Shown here: positions 22,201-33,346 of the stretch, piece by piece | Layout: each line of letters begins with the position of its first letter | Position numbering within the stretch: the first letter of the stretch is position 1 | Assembly (NCBI GenBank): GCA_943704525.1 | Contig: CALSCQ010003016.1 | Span: forward strand, 1-39,246 | DNA from: Pigoraptor vietnamica | Taxonomy: Eukaryota; Opisthokonta; Filasterea | DNA: 39,246 nt | Direction of reading: 5' to 3' | Notes under the pieces: model-generated | What the model was told of the DNA's origin: nothing | The model's input: the letters and a program-made list of their open reading frames with translations, nothing else | Databases searched by the model: none | Translations under genes and position numbers: made by a program

Positions 22201-23482
22201 ACGTCATCAGTCGCCGCCGGACGCACGTGTGGCGTCGCCTTCGCGCCAGACGTCGACCCTCCAGCGCTGCTCTCTGCCGCCTCGGCCGCCTTCAAGCGCA
22301 CACTGCCCAGTTTCGACGCCTTCTTCGCGGACACGTGACCGCTGTCGGTGGCGGGTTCCGGCGCCGCAACGGGCACTTCCACAACCGGTGCTCGAGCCGC
22401 CGATGTAACGCGACCCTCGGCGTCCGCAGTCACGGGCGCCTTCTTCTTCTTCGACGTGCCCTTGGACGCCTGCGCACGAGTCGCATTCCCCTCGCCATGC
22501 GGCGCTGCTGGGACAGACGCAATTTCCTCACGTGACAGTGCTGCGCCTCCTTCAACTTTCACACGCCCAGTACCAGCGTCGCCCGCGGCAGAAGCGCCGG
22601 TGGCGGTCCCCGACGACCTCTCGCGCTTCAGAGACGCCGCCCTCGCATCACCACTTCTGACATCCCCAGAACTCGGGACGCGCACATGGACGGCCGTCGT
22701 CGCACTCTCTGGCTCGCCCGTGGTCGCGGCTCTCTGCGACGGTTTCGCACGACTGACTGTGCCATCGAGAGCCGCGGCAGCATCGGCGTGGACAGCCGCA
22801 TCGGGCGTTACGCGAACCGCCTTTTTCTCCACTTTTCTCGCTCCCGCGCCCGGTTGTACGTTATTAGCTTCTCCTCGCTTCGCCGACGCACGGTCCCCGT
22901 CGGCTACAGAGCCACCCCCTTCGTCAGGAGCTCGATCGCCTCCTCGGCTCGGACGCGTAACTTCCGTTACTCGCACCGTCCGCGAACTCGCGTTATTGGC
23001 TGATGCATCCGATGAGCGCAAAGCGGCGGCGGTGGCCGACGCCGACGACTTCGCGCTACCCAAAGTGCTACGATCTGCCGAAGGGGCCGTGATAGTGTCG
23101 GGCCGATCGGGCTCCTTTCCGGTCAGCACGACGACGCGGGGCGATGCACTGCCACCCTTCGTGTCTGCCGCGGGCTTGGACTTTGGCGGTTTCGCTGATT
23201 TCCATCCACTGGAAGGCAACGAGAAGAAGAAAGGAGAGAGGAAAATCAGTACGAGGAAAGTGGAAAAAAGATGAACGGGTGAGTTTTGGCGCATGATTGC
23301 GCAATTAACACTCGCAACACCCACCCCGTCTTCGAGTCTGCAGTGGCGAGGCGCGTCTTGTGCTGCTCGAGCAGCTCCTGCATCCGCCGCACTTCCGTCT
23401 CCAACCTCGAGTTCTCCGCCTCAATGCGCGTGCTGTCGAGCGAGGACGTCCGCCACGGGTTGTACGGCGCTTTCGACGCCAT
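19282..23482 (-). CDS. SAM-domain tyrosine-kinase-like (TKL) protein kinase with WASP-like CRIB/WH2/central C-terminal motifs
   Basis: Exons 23482-23325, 23208-20218 and 20110-19282 join in phase to 3978 nt (1325 residues). Residues 1-52 form a predicted coiled coil (EAENSRLETEVRRMQELLEQ). Residues about 55-490 are low-complexity, rich in Ala, Ser, Lys and Arg. A SAM domain follows at about 495-560 (VARWLSSLNIRDVGKYAALF, LREMGVAAIGTLNKL). The kinase domain is at about 855-1115: GSGAFAEVFRG, VAVKRL, HRDLKSPNVLLD, DFGFSR, GTPAWLAPE, YAYGIILWEM. All catalytic residues are present; the pattern is TKL-like. The tail has FPPEWRALFAQAGIRQDE (like the helix after a CRIB motif), LLDEISAGKQSLRPTSG (WH2-like) and DLTSILKAAFEKRRGAI (like the WASP central helix). 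It ends GTAWTAAL without an acidic stretch. Role inferred: signalling kinase that also binds actin. Confidence 0.9.
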
Positions 23483-24004
23483 TATCGCGACACCTTTCCC
23501 GTTCTCGGAATCGCCTCCATCAACAGTGCGCGTTGAAGACTGCTCTTTGCATGCGTGGAGAGCCCGCTCCCTATGTTGCTCGCCTACGCAGATGTTGAGC
23601 AAAACGTGCGTAGGTGAACGTGTGACTCCTTTGCCAGTTTGAACGCTGGCACAACCGCCGCATTCCGCAATTTCGATTGACCGAGATCTCGCTAAAACGC
23701 ATACGGTGGAGGTTTCCAGTTGTCGTGGTGTGTACGAGTGGAGCAAGTTGGTTCAATGCACTGGCAGAGAGGTAAGAAAGGACAAAAAAAAAACAAAAAA
23801 AAAAAAAAAACACAAGTGGCCACGTGAGGCGCGCTCGAATGTGCATGAAACAGATCATCTCCCAGGAAGGCCCTCCAATGGCCGTCTTTTGATTCGGCAG
23901 ATTGGCTGCCGGCGAGACGCGACGCAATGCCACGCACGCACGCGCAACAAACGAAATGGGCACAAGGACACAGCATACAGCCGCTCTCACGTCGGCGAAT
24001 ATAC
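23483..24004. other. Spacer between the SAM-TKL kinase 5' end and the phospholipase 3' end
   Basis: Both flanking genes are on the minus strand, so this should hold the promoter and 5' leader of the kinase and the 3' end of the phospholipase gene. An A-rich run lies at about 23783-23810 on the plus strand (a T run in the direction of transcription). No coding signal is seen. Confidence 0.45.
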
Positions 24005-24511
24005 TCAAGGGCACAGGCATGCATTCCGTTGCGACTTCTGAAACGCAGCGCAACCAAAGCCAGCCGTTCCAAAGTGGAAGAGCTCGGCGTTGTTCTTGCA
24101 CTCGACACGCTCCTGCTCCGAACGCTTCGAGTCGCAGACCTGGTCCATGCACGCTCGGAAGCGGTCGTCGCACTCTTTCTTCTTGGAGAGGCACGTGTCG
24201 TAGCAGTAGTCGTGCGCATCGCAGCAGGGCTCCAGTTCAGGCACGTCCAGCTTCATGCCCTCCACGCCGCAGCCGTTCGACGACTTTTGGTGTTCCGGGT
24301 TGGGCAGGGGTTTGGCGCCATTCGGACACTTGAAACCGCACGCGTCGCCGCCGAGAATGCCAGCGCCGCCACCAAAGAGAGACCCCAGGACGTTGCCGAG
24401 CTCCTCGAGTCCCAAGTTTTCCGGGTTGCCCTGCTGCGCCGCCGCCGGTGCAAACGTTGCGGCACACAGACACACGAGCGCAAGCACACAGAATGCACGC
24501 GCGCCAGCCAT
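24005..24511 (-). CDS. Secreted phospholipase A2, group XII type
   Basis: Intronless frame of 168 residues. An N-terminal signal peptide is clear (MAGARAFCVLALVCLCAATF, cleavage likely near residue 25). The mature protein carries the group XII pattern: CGFKCPNGAKPLPNP, SSNGCGVEG, then the catalytic box CCDAHDYCYDTC with the His-Asp pair, and a cysteine-rich end (FGCAAFQKSQRNACLC). This matches the human PLA2G12 order CGFQCPNG...NGCG...CCNQHDRCYETC closely and differs from classical group I/II enzymes. Expected role: calcium-dependent hydrolysis of the sn-2 ester of phospholipids outside the cell or in the secretory pathway; group XII members often have weak activity. Cys content predicts many disulfides. 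Start chosen at the ATG that gives the signal peptide. Confidence 0.92.
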   Translation of the reverse strand: MAGARAFCVLALVCLCAATFAPAAAQQGNPENLGLEELGNVLGSLFGGGAGILGGDACGFKCPNGAKPLPNPEHQKSSNGCGVEGMKLDVPELEPCCDAHDYCYDTCLSKKKECDDRFRACMDQVCDSKRSEQERVECKNNAELFHFGTAGFGCAAFQKSQRNACLCP

Positions 24512-24951
24512 TTTTGAATACCGATACTATCGGCGAATAATAAGATTGGGTGAGATTTTCACCCGAGAAATGAAGCTTGTGGTTAATGTGTTCGTTCGTG
24601 CGAAACCAGCCAATCAGCAAGAGCCACATGCGCGGTTTTTGGTAAGTCTTTTCTTCCGAGAGCTCGTAATAATTTGGTCGCCTAGCAATCTTGTGGCCGT
24701 GACAAATTAATTTGAAAATGCGCAAAAATCTGCGAGAATCGTGGAGTAATTTAAATTTAATCGGCAGAGCAAGAATGCGAGGTACTGTGACACATTCCAA
24801 CGTGAAACACCACGCACACACACACAACACGCACACACTCGTCACACTCGCAAGGTACAAAGCATCCTTCATACCGAGAAAGCTATAGAGAAGAAGATCT
24901 TAGTCGTACACTCTTTTTGGCGTCGATTCTTGCTGCCTTATAGATACGAAG
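24512..24951. promoter_or_regulatory. Divergent promoter region between phospholipase A2 and the zinc-ribbon gene
   Basis: Non-coding and AT-rich (notably about 24700-24770) with a CA-rich run at 24809-24840. Both neighbours are transcribed away from it, so it probably holds both promoters. No individual site is identified. Confidence 0.5.
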
Positions 24952-25562
24952 ATGTGCAAGCACATTCTCAACGCCCAGGTATGGAGTCGCACGTATTGAC
25001 ACGTCCTTGCGTTCCGTCGCGGCAACAACTGAGTCGCCCGATGAATGGATTGTAGCTAAGCGAGCTGGGCCTCTATTGGTTCGACAGGTCTCCATCCGCG
25101 CGCCGTGCTGCAAGAAGTGGTACGACTGTCCCGAGTGCCACGCGGAGAACGAGAAGCACGACCTCCTCAAGACGAACGAGATGGTCTTTGGTTGCAAAAA
25201 ATGCAAGAAGGTGTTCCGAAAGGACATGACGTGAGTTGTTTGCTCTCAATCACATCCCAGCAGTTGCATTCGTCGTTTTGCGATTTACGTACTGAGCAAT
25301 GGTGTGCCTTCATGCAGTGAGTATGACGACAGCGACGAGTACTGCCCCGGGTGCGACAACCAGTGAGTAACAAGGCACCGCTTGCGAACGCCCTGTATCT
25401 GTGCAAACCACAGGGAAACTGACGCCGCCCTTTCCTTCTCTCGCTAGTTACGTCATTGAGGCCAAGGAGCCCGTACAGGAGGTGTACATCCAGGGTGACG
25501 AGAACATGATTCGCGACGGCCGCGATCCCCGACGAGCGGGCGCTGCTGTGCCGCCCATGTAA
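24952..25562 (+). CDS. Small CHY-type zinc-finger protein (four exons)
   Basis: Exons 24952-24978, 25088-25230, 25318-25362 and 25448-25562 join in phase to 330 nt (109 residues). The first coding exon is only nine codons (MCKHILNAQ). The protein shows paired zinc ligands: CC-KKWYDCPECH, CKKCKKVF and CPGCDNHYVI, with conserved spacing around NEKHDLLKT. This is the pattern of small CHY/zinc-ribbon proteins found in fungi and other eukaryotes, related to the zinc-binding part of yeast Hot13. The C-terminal 35 residues (EAKEPVQEVYIQGDEN...) are outside the finger. It probably binds two or more zinc ions. A cellular role is not evident from sequence; Hot13 acts in mitochondrial intermembrane-space import, but no targeting signal is visible here. 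Confidence 0.85.
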
Positions 25563-26072
25563 AATATCGCGCGCGCTGCTGTCCTTTTCCTTTGCGTTTT
25601 CTTGCTGATTACAAGACGGGCTTCTTGCATGTGGATCTGCCACATCGATAACGAGACGAACGTTAAATCGCTTCGCCGCCCTATACGCGCACACGCCAAA
25701 CCACCTCCTCCCGAGAAGCTTTAGGGACACTTGGACTCTCCGTTGCTCAAGGCGGAGAGGACGTTCTATTCGTAACCGCTGTGACATCCGCGCGACAACT
25801 ACGTTTTCTCAAGTGATATCGGCGTTGGCCTGAAAGGTATCTTGCGCACCCGCAGGGCGCGATGATGCCGGCCAATGACTGGCGCAGCTTTCGAACTTGC
25901 CTCTCGAGTAATACTGTGGAGGCCTCAGAGGTAGCCGGCCAAGGGGGACTTCCCGCCAGCGCATCCTTACAACCACAACGCTGAGTTGCTATGACGTCAT
26001 TGCCGCCGTTACCCTGAAACGATTGCGAGTGCAAAGCTAGACACTCTTTGTGCCTTGCGGTGACACACTGTC
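25563..26072. other. Spacer without a recognisable gene
   Basis: About 510 bp. Only short frames occur, with no family resemblance and no plausible splice structure. It lies between the zinc-ribbon stop and the start of the proline-rich repeat of the kinase remnant, and may include that gene's old promoter. Confidence 0.4.
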
Positions 26073-27318
26073 ATGTCGTCTACACAACGGAAGAGGTCGA
26101 GGTCGCCCAATAGGGATGGCGATAGTCCGCAATGGACTCCGCCGCCGCCGCCGTTCACACAGCCCCCCTTGCCTGTGCCCCGGGTGGATGACGGCGCTCC
26201 TTCGTCTCACGTGAGCGGCGTAGGTGCACAGCCCCCCTTGCCTGTGCCCCGGGTGGATGACGGCGCCCCTTCGTCTCACGTGAGCGGCGTAGGTGTGGGT
26301 CCATTCATACAGCCCCCCTTGCCAGTGCCCCGCGGCGCTCCTTCGTCTCACGTGAGCAGCGTAGGTGTGGGTCCATTCACACAGCCCCCATTGCCTGTGC
26401 CCCGGGTGGATGACGGCGGCCGCGGGTGTGGCGACGATCTTCCAGCTGACATTGGCGGCCAACGTCCACTCGGTATGTTCCCTTTGTGCTCGTCCATTTA
26501 TTTCGCTGTTCGAAACCCAAGTGTTCGTCCGTCCCCTCTTACATTTATCCTGTCGCTCTTTCCCGCAGTCTGAGCTGACCTCTGCCTGGCGCGCATTTGA
26601 TCGGGATGGCTGTGAAGTGTGCGTCGTCGTGAACGACGGACGGAGCCCCGAGGGACGTCCTCAAGGCCCTCCAGGGCAAGCCGTCGATAGTACCGCTGCT
26701 CCATTTCCTCGCGAACGATGACGCATACGTGCTCGTTCTTCCGTTTCTTGGGGAGGTGCCGTTCGCGACAGAGTGGAGCGTGGTGAGTGGCTTTTGTCAA
26801 TGGCCTCTTTTCTCCTCGAGCACTTGATCGAACGCCTTGTATACGCAGATCCTGACGCGCTTGCTGGAGTGCCTGCGCGCCCTGATGGCTGTCCACGAGT
26901 GCGGCTACGTGCACCGCGACATCAAGCCGACCGCGCTCCTCTTCGACGATGAGGACCAGTGCATCGTCCTGATTGACTTTGACCTGGCGGCGCCGCTCGT
27001 CGGGGGACGTGCGGAGGGCGATGCGGGCACGAAGGTGGGTGTGTGATCCGTCGAGCTCAACGCCGTGCGAATATCGTAACATAGAAATTGATGCACTCGA
27101 TTCCAGGGATTCATGGCCCCAGAGGTTGTGGACGGACGCGGAGCCAGCCCTCTTTCGGACGTGTGGTCACTTGGAGTCTCAATGCGCTTCATGTTTCAAC
27201 CCGACGACGACGTCGTGTTGTTCTAGATCGCATGACTGCAGAGCATGAAGACCACCGCCCAAGTGTGGCGCAGCTCATCGCGGAAGTCGAGGATATTCTG
27301 GAGAGTGGCGACCTCTAG
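26073..27318 (+). pseudogene. Decayed protein kinase gene with a proline-rich repeated N-terminus
   Basis: An N-terminal frame from 26073 (RS/Pro-rich, with repeats of QPPLPVPRVDDG) runs to a donor near 26473. Kinase-like pieces follow: SAWRAFDRDGCE (26582-26617, like a glycine-loop strand); a lobe ending in VLVLPFLGEVPF (to 26782); exon 26849-27034 with YVHRDIKPTALLF and VLIDFDLAA; exon 27107-27226 with GFMAPEV and SDVWSLGVS; and RMTAEHEDHRPSVAQL, ending at 27318. The pieces cannot be joined in one frame. Exon 1 to 2 has the wrong phase, the frame shifts near 26640, and the frame changes again after 27180. Most of the segment between DVWSLG and the RPS helix is missing. The DFG triplet reads DFD and I see no clear VAIK lysine. 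Splice sites still look intact, so decay may be recent. Parts could also be miscalled bases. Confidence 0.7.
26158..26416 (+). repeat. Proline-rich coding tandem repeat, about four units
   Basis: Direct repeats of about 66-83 bp, each containing CAGCCCCCCTTGCCTGTGCC and the shared TCGTCTCACGTGAGCGGCGT. They encode QPPLPVPRVDDGAPSSHVSG-like units. Unit length varies: the second and third units add a GTGGGTCCATTC block, and the third lacks the GTGGATGAC block. The fourth unit is partial. Confidence 0.9.
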
Positions 27319-27921
27319 CGCTATTACTCTCAGTGCTGCTTGCACGCCGGAGTACTGTGGTCCCTGACCAGCCGGGACCTTTTCGCCATCTCTTCCAGGC
27401 TGGCCCGGGCCTCTTCCTCGCATGTTGCAGTCCATCACGTCTTGTCAGTGAGCACTCGTGGCATGCGATTGCCTCCGTTGACTTTTGTTGTCCTTGTTGC
27501 AACTCGAAACACCCGGCGCTCGAGCCCCAGCGACATTGTCGTCTTTGGTATGCTGCCGGTCGGTTACACTGGTCAGTCGTTCGCGCATATGACGTTTTGA
27601 CCTCTCCATTGGCGATTCGTCTCGTGTGCTCGCTCATTCTTCCGTTTCTCGGGAGGTGCTCTCGACAGAGCGGGAGGTGGGGAGTGGCTTTTCTCCCTTC
27701 CTCGCTCACGAAACTTGTTGCCGCAGAAGAGAAGGCGAAGCAACGAACAATACAACCGTGGAACTAGCATTAATCAGTCACGCTGCTCAAAGTTCCATAT
27801 ACACGGCAGAGCAAGTAAAGCTGCCCAGCCCTTTGATAAAGACACGCACAGCGCAAATGCACACGCAGACGCCGCCGACGGAAACGCACCAAAAGACACG
27901 CAAAAAGCACGCACGAGGCGC
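27319..27921. other. Spacer holding a second short copy of a kinase-remnant fragment
   Basis: No gene is evident. At about 27636-27695 the sequence (TTCTTCCGTTTCTCGGGAGG, GACAGAGCGGGAGGTGG, GAGTGGCTTTTCTC) resembles 26736-26800 in the kinase remnant, covering its PFLGEVPF codons, the donor and the start of the intron. This points to a second degraded copy of the same kinase gene. The rest, 27319-27630 and 27700-27921, shows nothing I can name. Confidence 0.55.
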
Positions 27922-29628
<1,707 letters not shown>

Positions 29629-30640
29629 ATGGACGTCGAAATGGAGCACGAGTCGCAGTTCTCGCTGGCGAATTTCGTGATTGAGAAGAAGATTGGGCGT
29701 GGGCAGTTCAGTGTCGTGTACCGCGCACGCTACCTTGTGGACAACTCTATCGTGGCGCTCAAGAAGGTTCAGGTGGGATGCGCCTGTCGTCCGTATTGGG
29801 TCTCTCCTGCGTCGTTGGCGATGTTTTCGCGTGTACTTGAACTGGCGTGATTCTTGTGGAACCCCTTTGCTGTGTGTGATAAGTGCAATGTATTGGTGTT
29901 TGCGTCTAGTCCGTTGGGCGCGAGTCTCATTTCGCGTGTCTGTCTCTGTGCGCAGATTTTTGAGATGATGGACGCCAAGGCGCGAAACGACTGCATCAAG
30001 GAAATCGACCTGTTGAAAGTGAGTCTTTGTTGCATACACTGTCTCATCCCGGGTCCGCTCGCAGAGGTGTTTAGCTGCGTGCGTTGCTGGGATGCCATAT
30101 TTGTATGTGTGTCACACAAACGCACACACGCGCAACGCACAATCGCACAATCTCAAACGCACACACGCACACACGCACACGTGCACACATCTGACAAGGC
30201 TGATGCGACGATTGCTCACGAATGTGCGACTGTGTTTGTTTGCAGCAACTGAACCATCCGAACGTAATCAAATACCTCGCGTCGTTCATCGAGGATAACG
30301 AGCTCAACATTGTGCTCGAACTGGCGGACGCCGGCGATCTCTCGCGCATGATTAAGCACTTCAAGAAGTCGGGCCGCCTCATTCCCGAAAAGACAATATG
30401 GTGCGCCGCGTAGCCTTGTTTGGGAAACTTTGCTGCGACTGCCTTCGACGTTCTTCCCTTATTTGTGGGAGTGAGAGCAGGCGACGCAGACACGCGTGCT
30501 TACGTCGGTTTGCTGTTGCAGGAAATACTTTGTGCAGCTCTGCAGCGCACTCGATCACATGCACTCTCGGCGCGTCATGCACCGAGGTACGTCTTGTCGC
30601 AATAATGCACCGCTGTCCCCTGGTGATAGCAATCTCATGC

Positions 30641-30725
<85 letters not shown>

Positions 30726-31485
30726 CTCGTGTGTGTTGTGTGCGCAGACATCAAGCCTGCGAATGTGTTCATCACAGCCAGCGGCGTTGTGAAACTCGGC
30801 GACCTCGGTCTCGGCCGATTTTTTAGCTCGAAAACAACGGCTGCGCACTCACTCGGTGAGTCACTCTCCACTGCTTGTTCGTGTCTGAGTGTGTGCATTA
30901 TGTTCACTTTGGTGCTCTTTCAATCGTGGGGAGTGGGGCTGGTTCTAATGCTTATGCCTCTCGGATCTCAGTGGGCACGCCGTACTACATGTCGCCCGAG
31001 CGTATCCACGAGAACGGCTACAACTTCAAGAGTGACATTTGGTCCCTCGGTTGTTTGCTGTACGAAATGGCCGCGCTGCAGTCGCCCTTTTACGGCGATA
31101 AGATGAACCTCTATTCCCTGTGCAAGAAGATTGAAAAGTGCGACTACCCGCCCCTCCCCGCCGACATCTTCTCCGAAGAGGTTGGTGCTCGTGCTGGCGT
31201 TTGCGTATTGTTTGTGGGTCTCTCCCAAGTGCGTCGTGTGTTGTTTTGTGCTGCGTTGTGTGTGTTTGTGGCTGTCTTTCGTTTTGGTTTGACTGTGGTC
31301 TGCCCGACTGCCATTTCCCGCTCGCTCACCTGTGGGCTCCACTGTAGCTCCGAAATCTCGTCCATCTCTGCATCAACTCGGATCCCGATCAGCGACCCGA
31401 CATTCGATATGTTCTGAGCGTCGCAGAGCGCATGCACTCGCACTTTCAGTCGATGGCGCGGCCGTCTTCAGGCTCGTCCCAATAG
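29629..31485 (+). CDS. NEK6/NEK7-like serine/threonine kinase (seven exons)
   Basis: Exons 29629-29772, 29956-30018, 30246-30400, 30522-30586, 30748-30855, 30972-31180 and 31348-31485 join in phase to 882 nt (293 residues), close to human NEK7 (302). The protein is almost all kinase domain. Motifs in order: [38 protein letters not shown] (the NEK6/7-specific stretch), [93 protein letters not shown]. The activation-segment start reads DLG, as in NEK6/7. Expected role: mitotic spindle and microtubule signalling. No C-terminal regulatory extension is present beyond [13 protein letters not shown]. Introns 2 and 4 carry long CA or TG repeats. Confidence 0.96.
30130..30191 (+). repeat. CA-rich tract in NEK intron 2
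   Basis: ACGCACACACGCACAC-type repeat in the intron 30019-30245. It has the opposite sense orientation to the TG tracts in most other introns of the plus-strand genes here. Confidence 0.8.
30642..30724 (+). repeat. Perfect TG microsatellite in NEK intron 4
   Basis: About 83 nt of uninterrupted TG dinucleotide fill half of the intron 30587-30747. This is the longest perfect simple repeat in the window and is likely polymorphic. Confidence 0.95.
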
Positions 31486-31508
31486 CCGTGGTTTGGCTCT
31501 TGCGGTGC

Positions 31509-31559
<51 letters not shown>
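31509..31559 (+). repeat. TGCG tetranucleotide repeat after the NEK stop codon
   Basis: About thirteen GTGC/TGCG units lie just downstream of the NEK stop at 31485, probably in its 3' untranslated region. Translated, it only gives artificial CVRA repeats. Confidence 0.9.
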
Positions 31560-31858
31560 TTGCGTTGCGTCCTGTACAATTTCTCTGCGTCACCCTACAC
31601 TCACCTGCACTTTTCGTTGCTTCTCGTCGCACACTACGCGCGTTCGTTTTGACCTCGATTTTCTGTCTCTAATGTATTTTCATCGAAGTGAGCACGTGAC
31701 CGTGGATGGCGTGGCGTGAGGTGAGGGTTAGCATCCAAAAGAACATCGTCAGTGCCAAGTTGCATCTCGGCGCGACAAAAGAGTTACCCGGATCACTTTT
31801 ACGCTCATTCGTGAGCGCCGCGAGAAGAAGAGAGCAGCAACCCGTGCTGCGCGTGGAA

Positions 31859-33227
31859 ATGTACAACGGGCCGCCCCGCGGGGGTGCGCGCGGTGGGCGC
31901 GACCAGTTTGAATGGGACTCTGTCAAGACGGACAAGTACAGGGAAAACTACCTCGGTGAGCACTCGCCGCCCTTCGTTTGCGCCGTGGCGCTGTGCCTCG
32001 CTGTGTCTGTTGCTTCGTGGCTCGTGTGCGGCGGTTTGGTTTGTCGTGTGTTGATGGGTATTTTCGATTGCAGGCCACTCGTTGATGGCCCCTGTCGGAC
32101 GCTGGTGCAAGGGAAAGGACCTCACATGGTGCGTGTTGTTGCGGATGTGTGAGACAATGTCTCGCGGGCGTGCTCGTGTGTGTGCGCGCATTTTGCGTCA
32201 CGAGGGTTTGGAGGTGACGTGTATGGCAGGCCTACTTCTTTTGTGTATGCACGTGACTTTCTGTGTGTCTTTCCGAATGGAGAACTCAAACCCTAAATCT
32301 TTCCTTCCATACCAAAGGTATGCGAAGGACGGCACACCCGCGGCGGAGGCGGCCAAACAGGCGGCGCGAGAGGAGCTCGAGTCTGTGCGGTCGAAAGAAG
32401 CAGAGGCGCTTGCGGCTGCGCTGGGCTATGGCCCACCCCTCCGCACTGTGGCGACGACGCCCGCGGGACTGACGGGGGTGAGTGACATGTAGCACATTGC
32501 TTTATCGGCAACGGCTGTCGGAGGGAGAACGTGGGCCTATGTTGGGATTGTATATGCAGTATGGCGTGTTGCTGACGCGAGTCCGGTTGTCTCGGTCACA
32601 CAGGCGAACGCTACCCCTTCTGCGGTCCCGCCTCGCGTCATTCCCGGTGCGGGCGACGGGGGTGAAAAGTCGAAAGAGAAGAAGGAGAAGAAGGAGAAGA
32701 AGGAGAAGAAGGAAAAGAAAGACAAGAAGGAGAAGAAGGAGAAGAAGAACAAGAGGGAGAAACGAGACAGGGACCACGATGGCGACAGAGAGGGCGACCG
32801 ACATGCGCCGCGCGATCATCGGGAGGATGCGCGCGACGTGGAGAGAGGGCGCGATAGGGACGTTGGCGGTGAGGAGCGGCGGAGGCGGAGGTCGCGCTCT
32901 CGGTCACGCGAACGCCTTGCAGAAGGGCGGCGGCGCGGTCGCACCGACTCACGTGAACGATCTACAGAAGGACGGCGGCGCAGTATCTCGGGTGAGCGGA
33001 GGGGTCGCTCTCGGTCACGGTCGCGGTCACGTGAACGCTCGGCAGAAGGACGGCGGAGCAGTGACACTCGTTCACGGTCGCGGTCACGTGAACGCTCACG
33101 CGAGAGGAGGGGTCGCAGTGACTCGGGTGAGCGGAGGGGTCGCTCTCGATCACGTTCACGGTCTCGGTCGCGGTCACGTGGACTGCGGTCTCGGTCGCGG
33201 TCGCGCAGCGTGGGGCGAAGGCGGTGA
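31859..33227 (+). CDS. MMTAG2 (C1orf35)-family protein with a long RS-rich tail (four exons)
   Basis: Exons 31859-31955, 32074-32128, 32318-32477 and 32604-33227 join in phase to 936 nt (311 residues). Residues 1-105 carry the MMtag signature: [46 protein letters not shown], then [18 protein letters not shown]. Human MMTAG2 reads [20 protein letters not shown] and [10 protein letters not shown]. The start at 31859 is chosen from the family; an in-frame ATG at 31706 would add 51 residues. Exon 4 encodes a KEKK-repeat block (about 32680-32755), a charged Asp/Arg region, and then a long Arg-Ser domain with repeated [15 protein letters not shown] units up to the stop. RS tails of this kind are typical of splicing factors, so a nuclear, splicing-associated role is inferred. 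The family's own function is poorly known. Confidence 0.9.
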
Positions 33228-33346
33228 TGCAGATGGGCGCCTCTCTAAAACCGCTGAATGACCTTATTGACGCACGCCTTGGTTAATCTCGTACTTGTTC
33301 ATTTTTCTCTTATTCGGCACATTTCAAATTTTCGTCGGCGAGATGT
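33228..33346. other. Short convergent spacer
   Basis: About 120 bp between the stops of the RS protein and the RNase III gene. The transcripts probably overlap or share termination signals here. Nothing else is seen. Confidence 0.4.

Noticed and set aside
20692-23274. Long plus-strand frames across the SAM-TKL kinase (548 and 308 codons)
   Set aside because: They are shadows of the Ala/Ser-rich linker on the minus strand. The minus-strand product has SAM and kinase domains and proper splicing.
25070-25100. Possible tRNA B-box (GGTTCGA) near 25077
   Set aside because: It lies in the first intron of the zinc-ribbon gene. No matching acceptor stem or A-box could be found.
26158-26416. CRISPR-like repeat array
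   Set aside because: The units are directly adjacent, vary in length, have no unique spacers, and encode a proline-rich protein repeat in a eukaryotic gene.
31706-31858. Upstream in-frame ATG as the start of the MMTAG2 homologue
   Set aside because: The family begins just before GGxRGGxDQF, which fits the ATG at 31859. The 51 extra residues show no likeness to any relative, though the frame is open.
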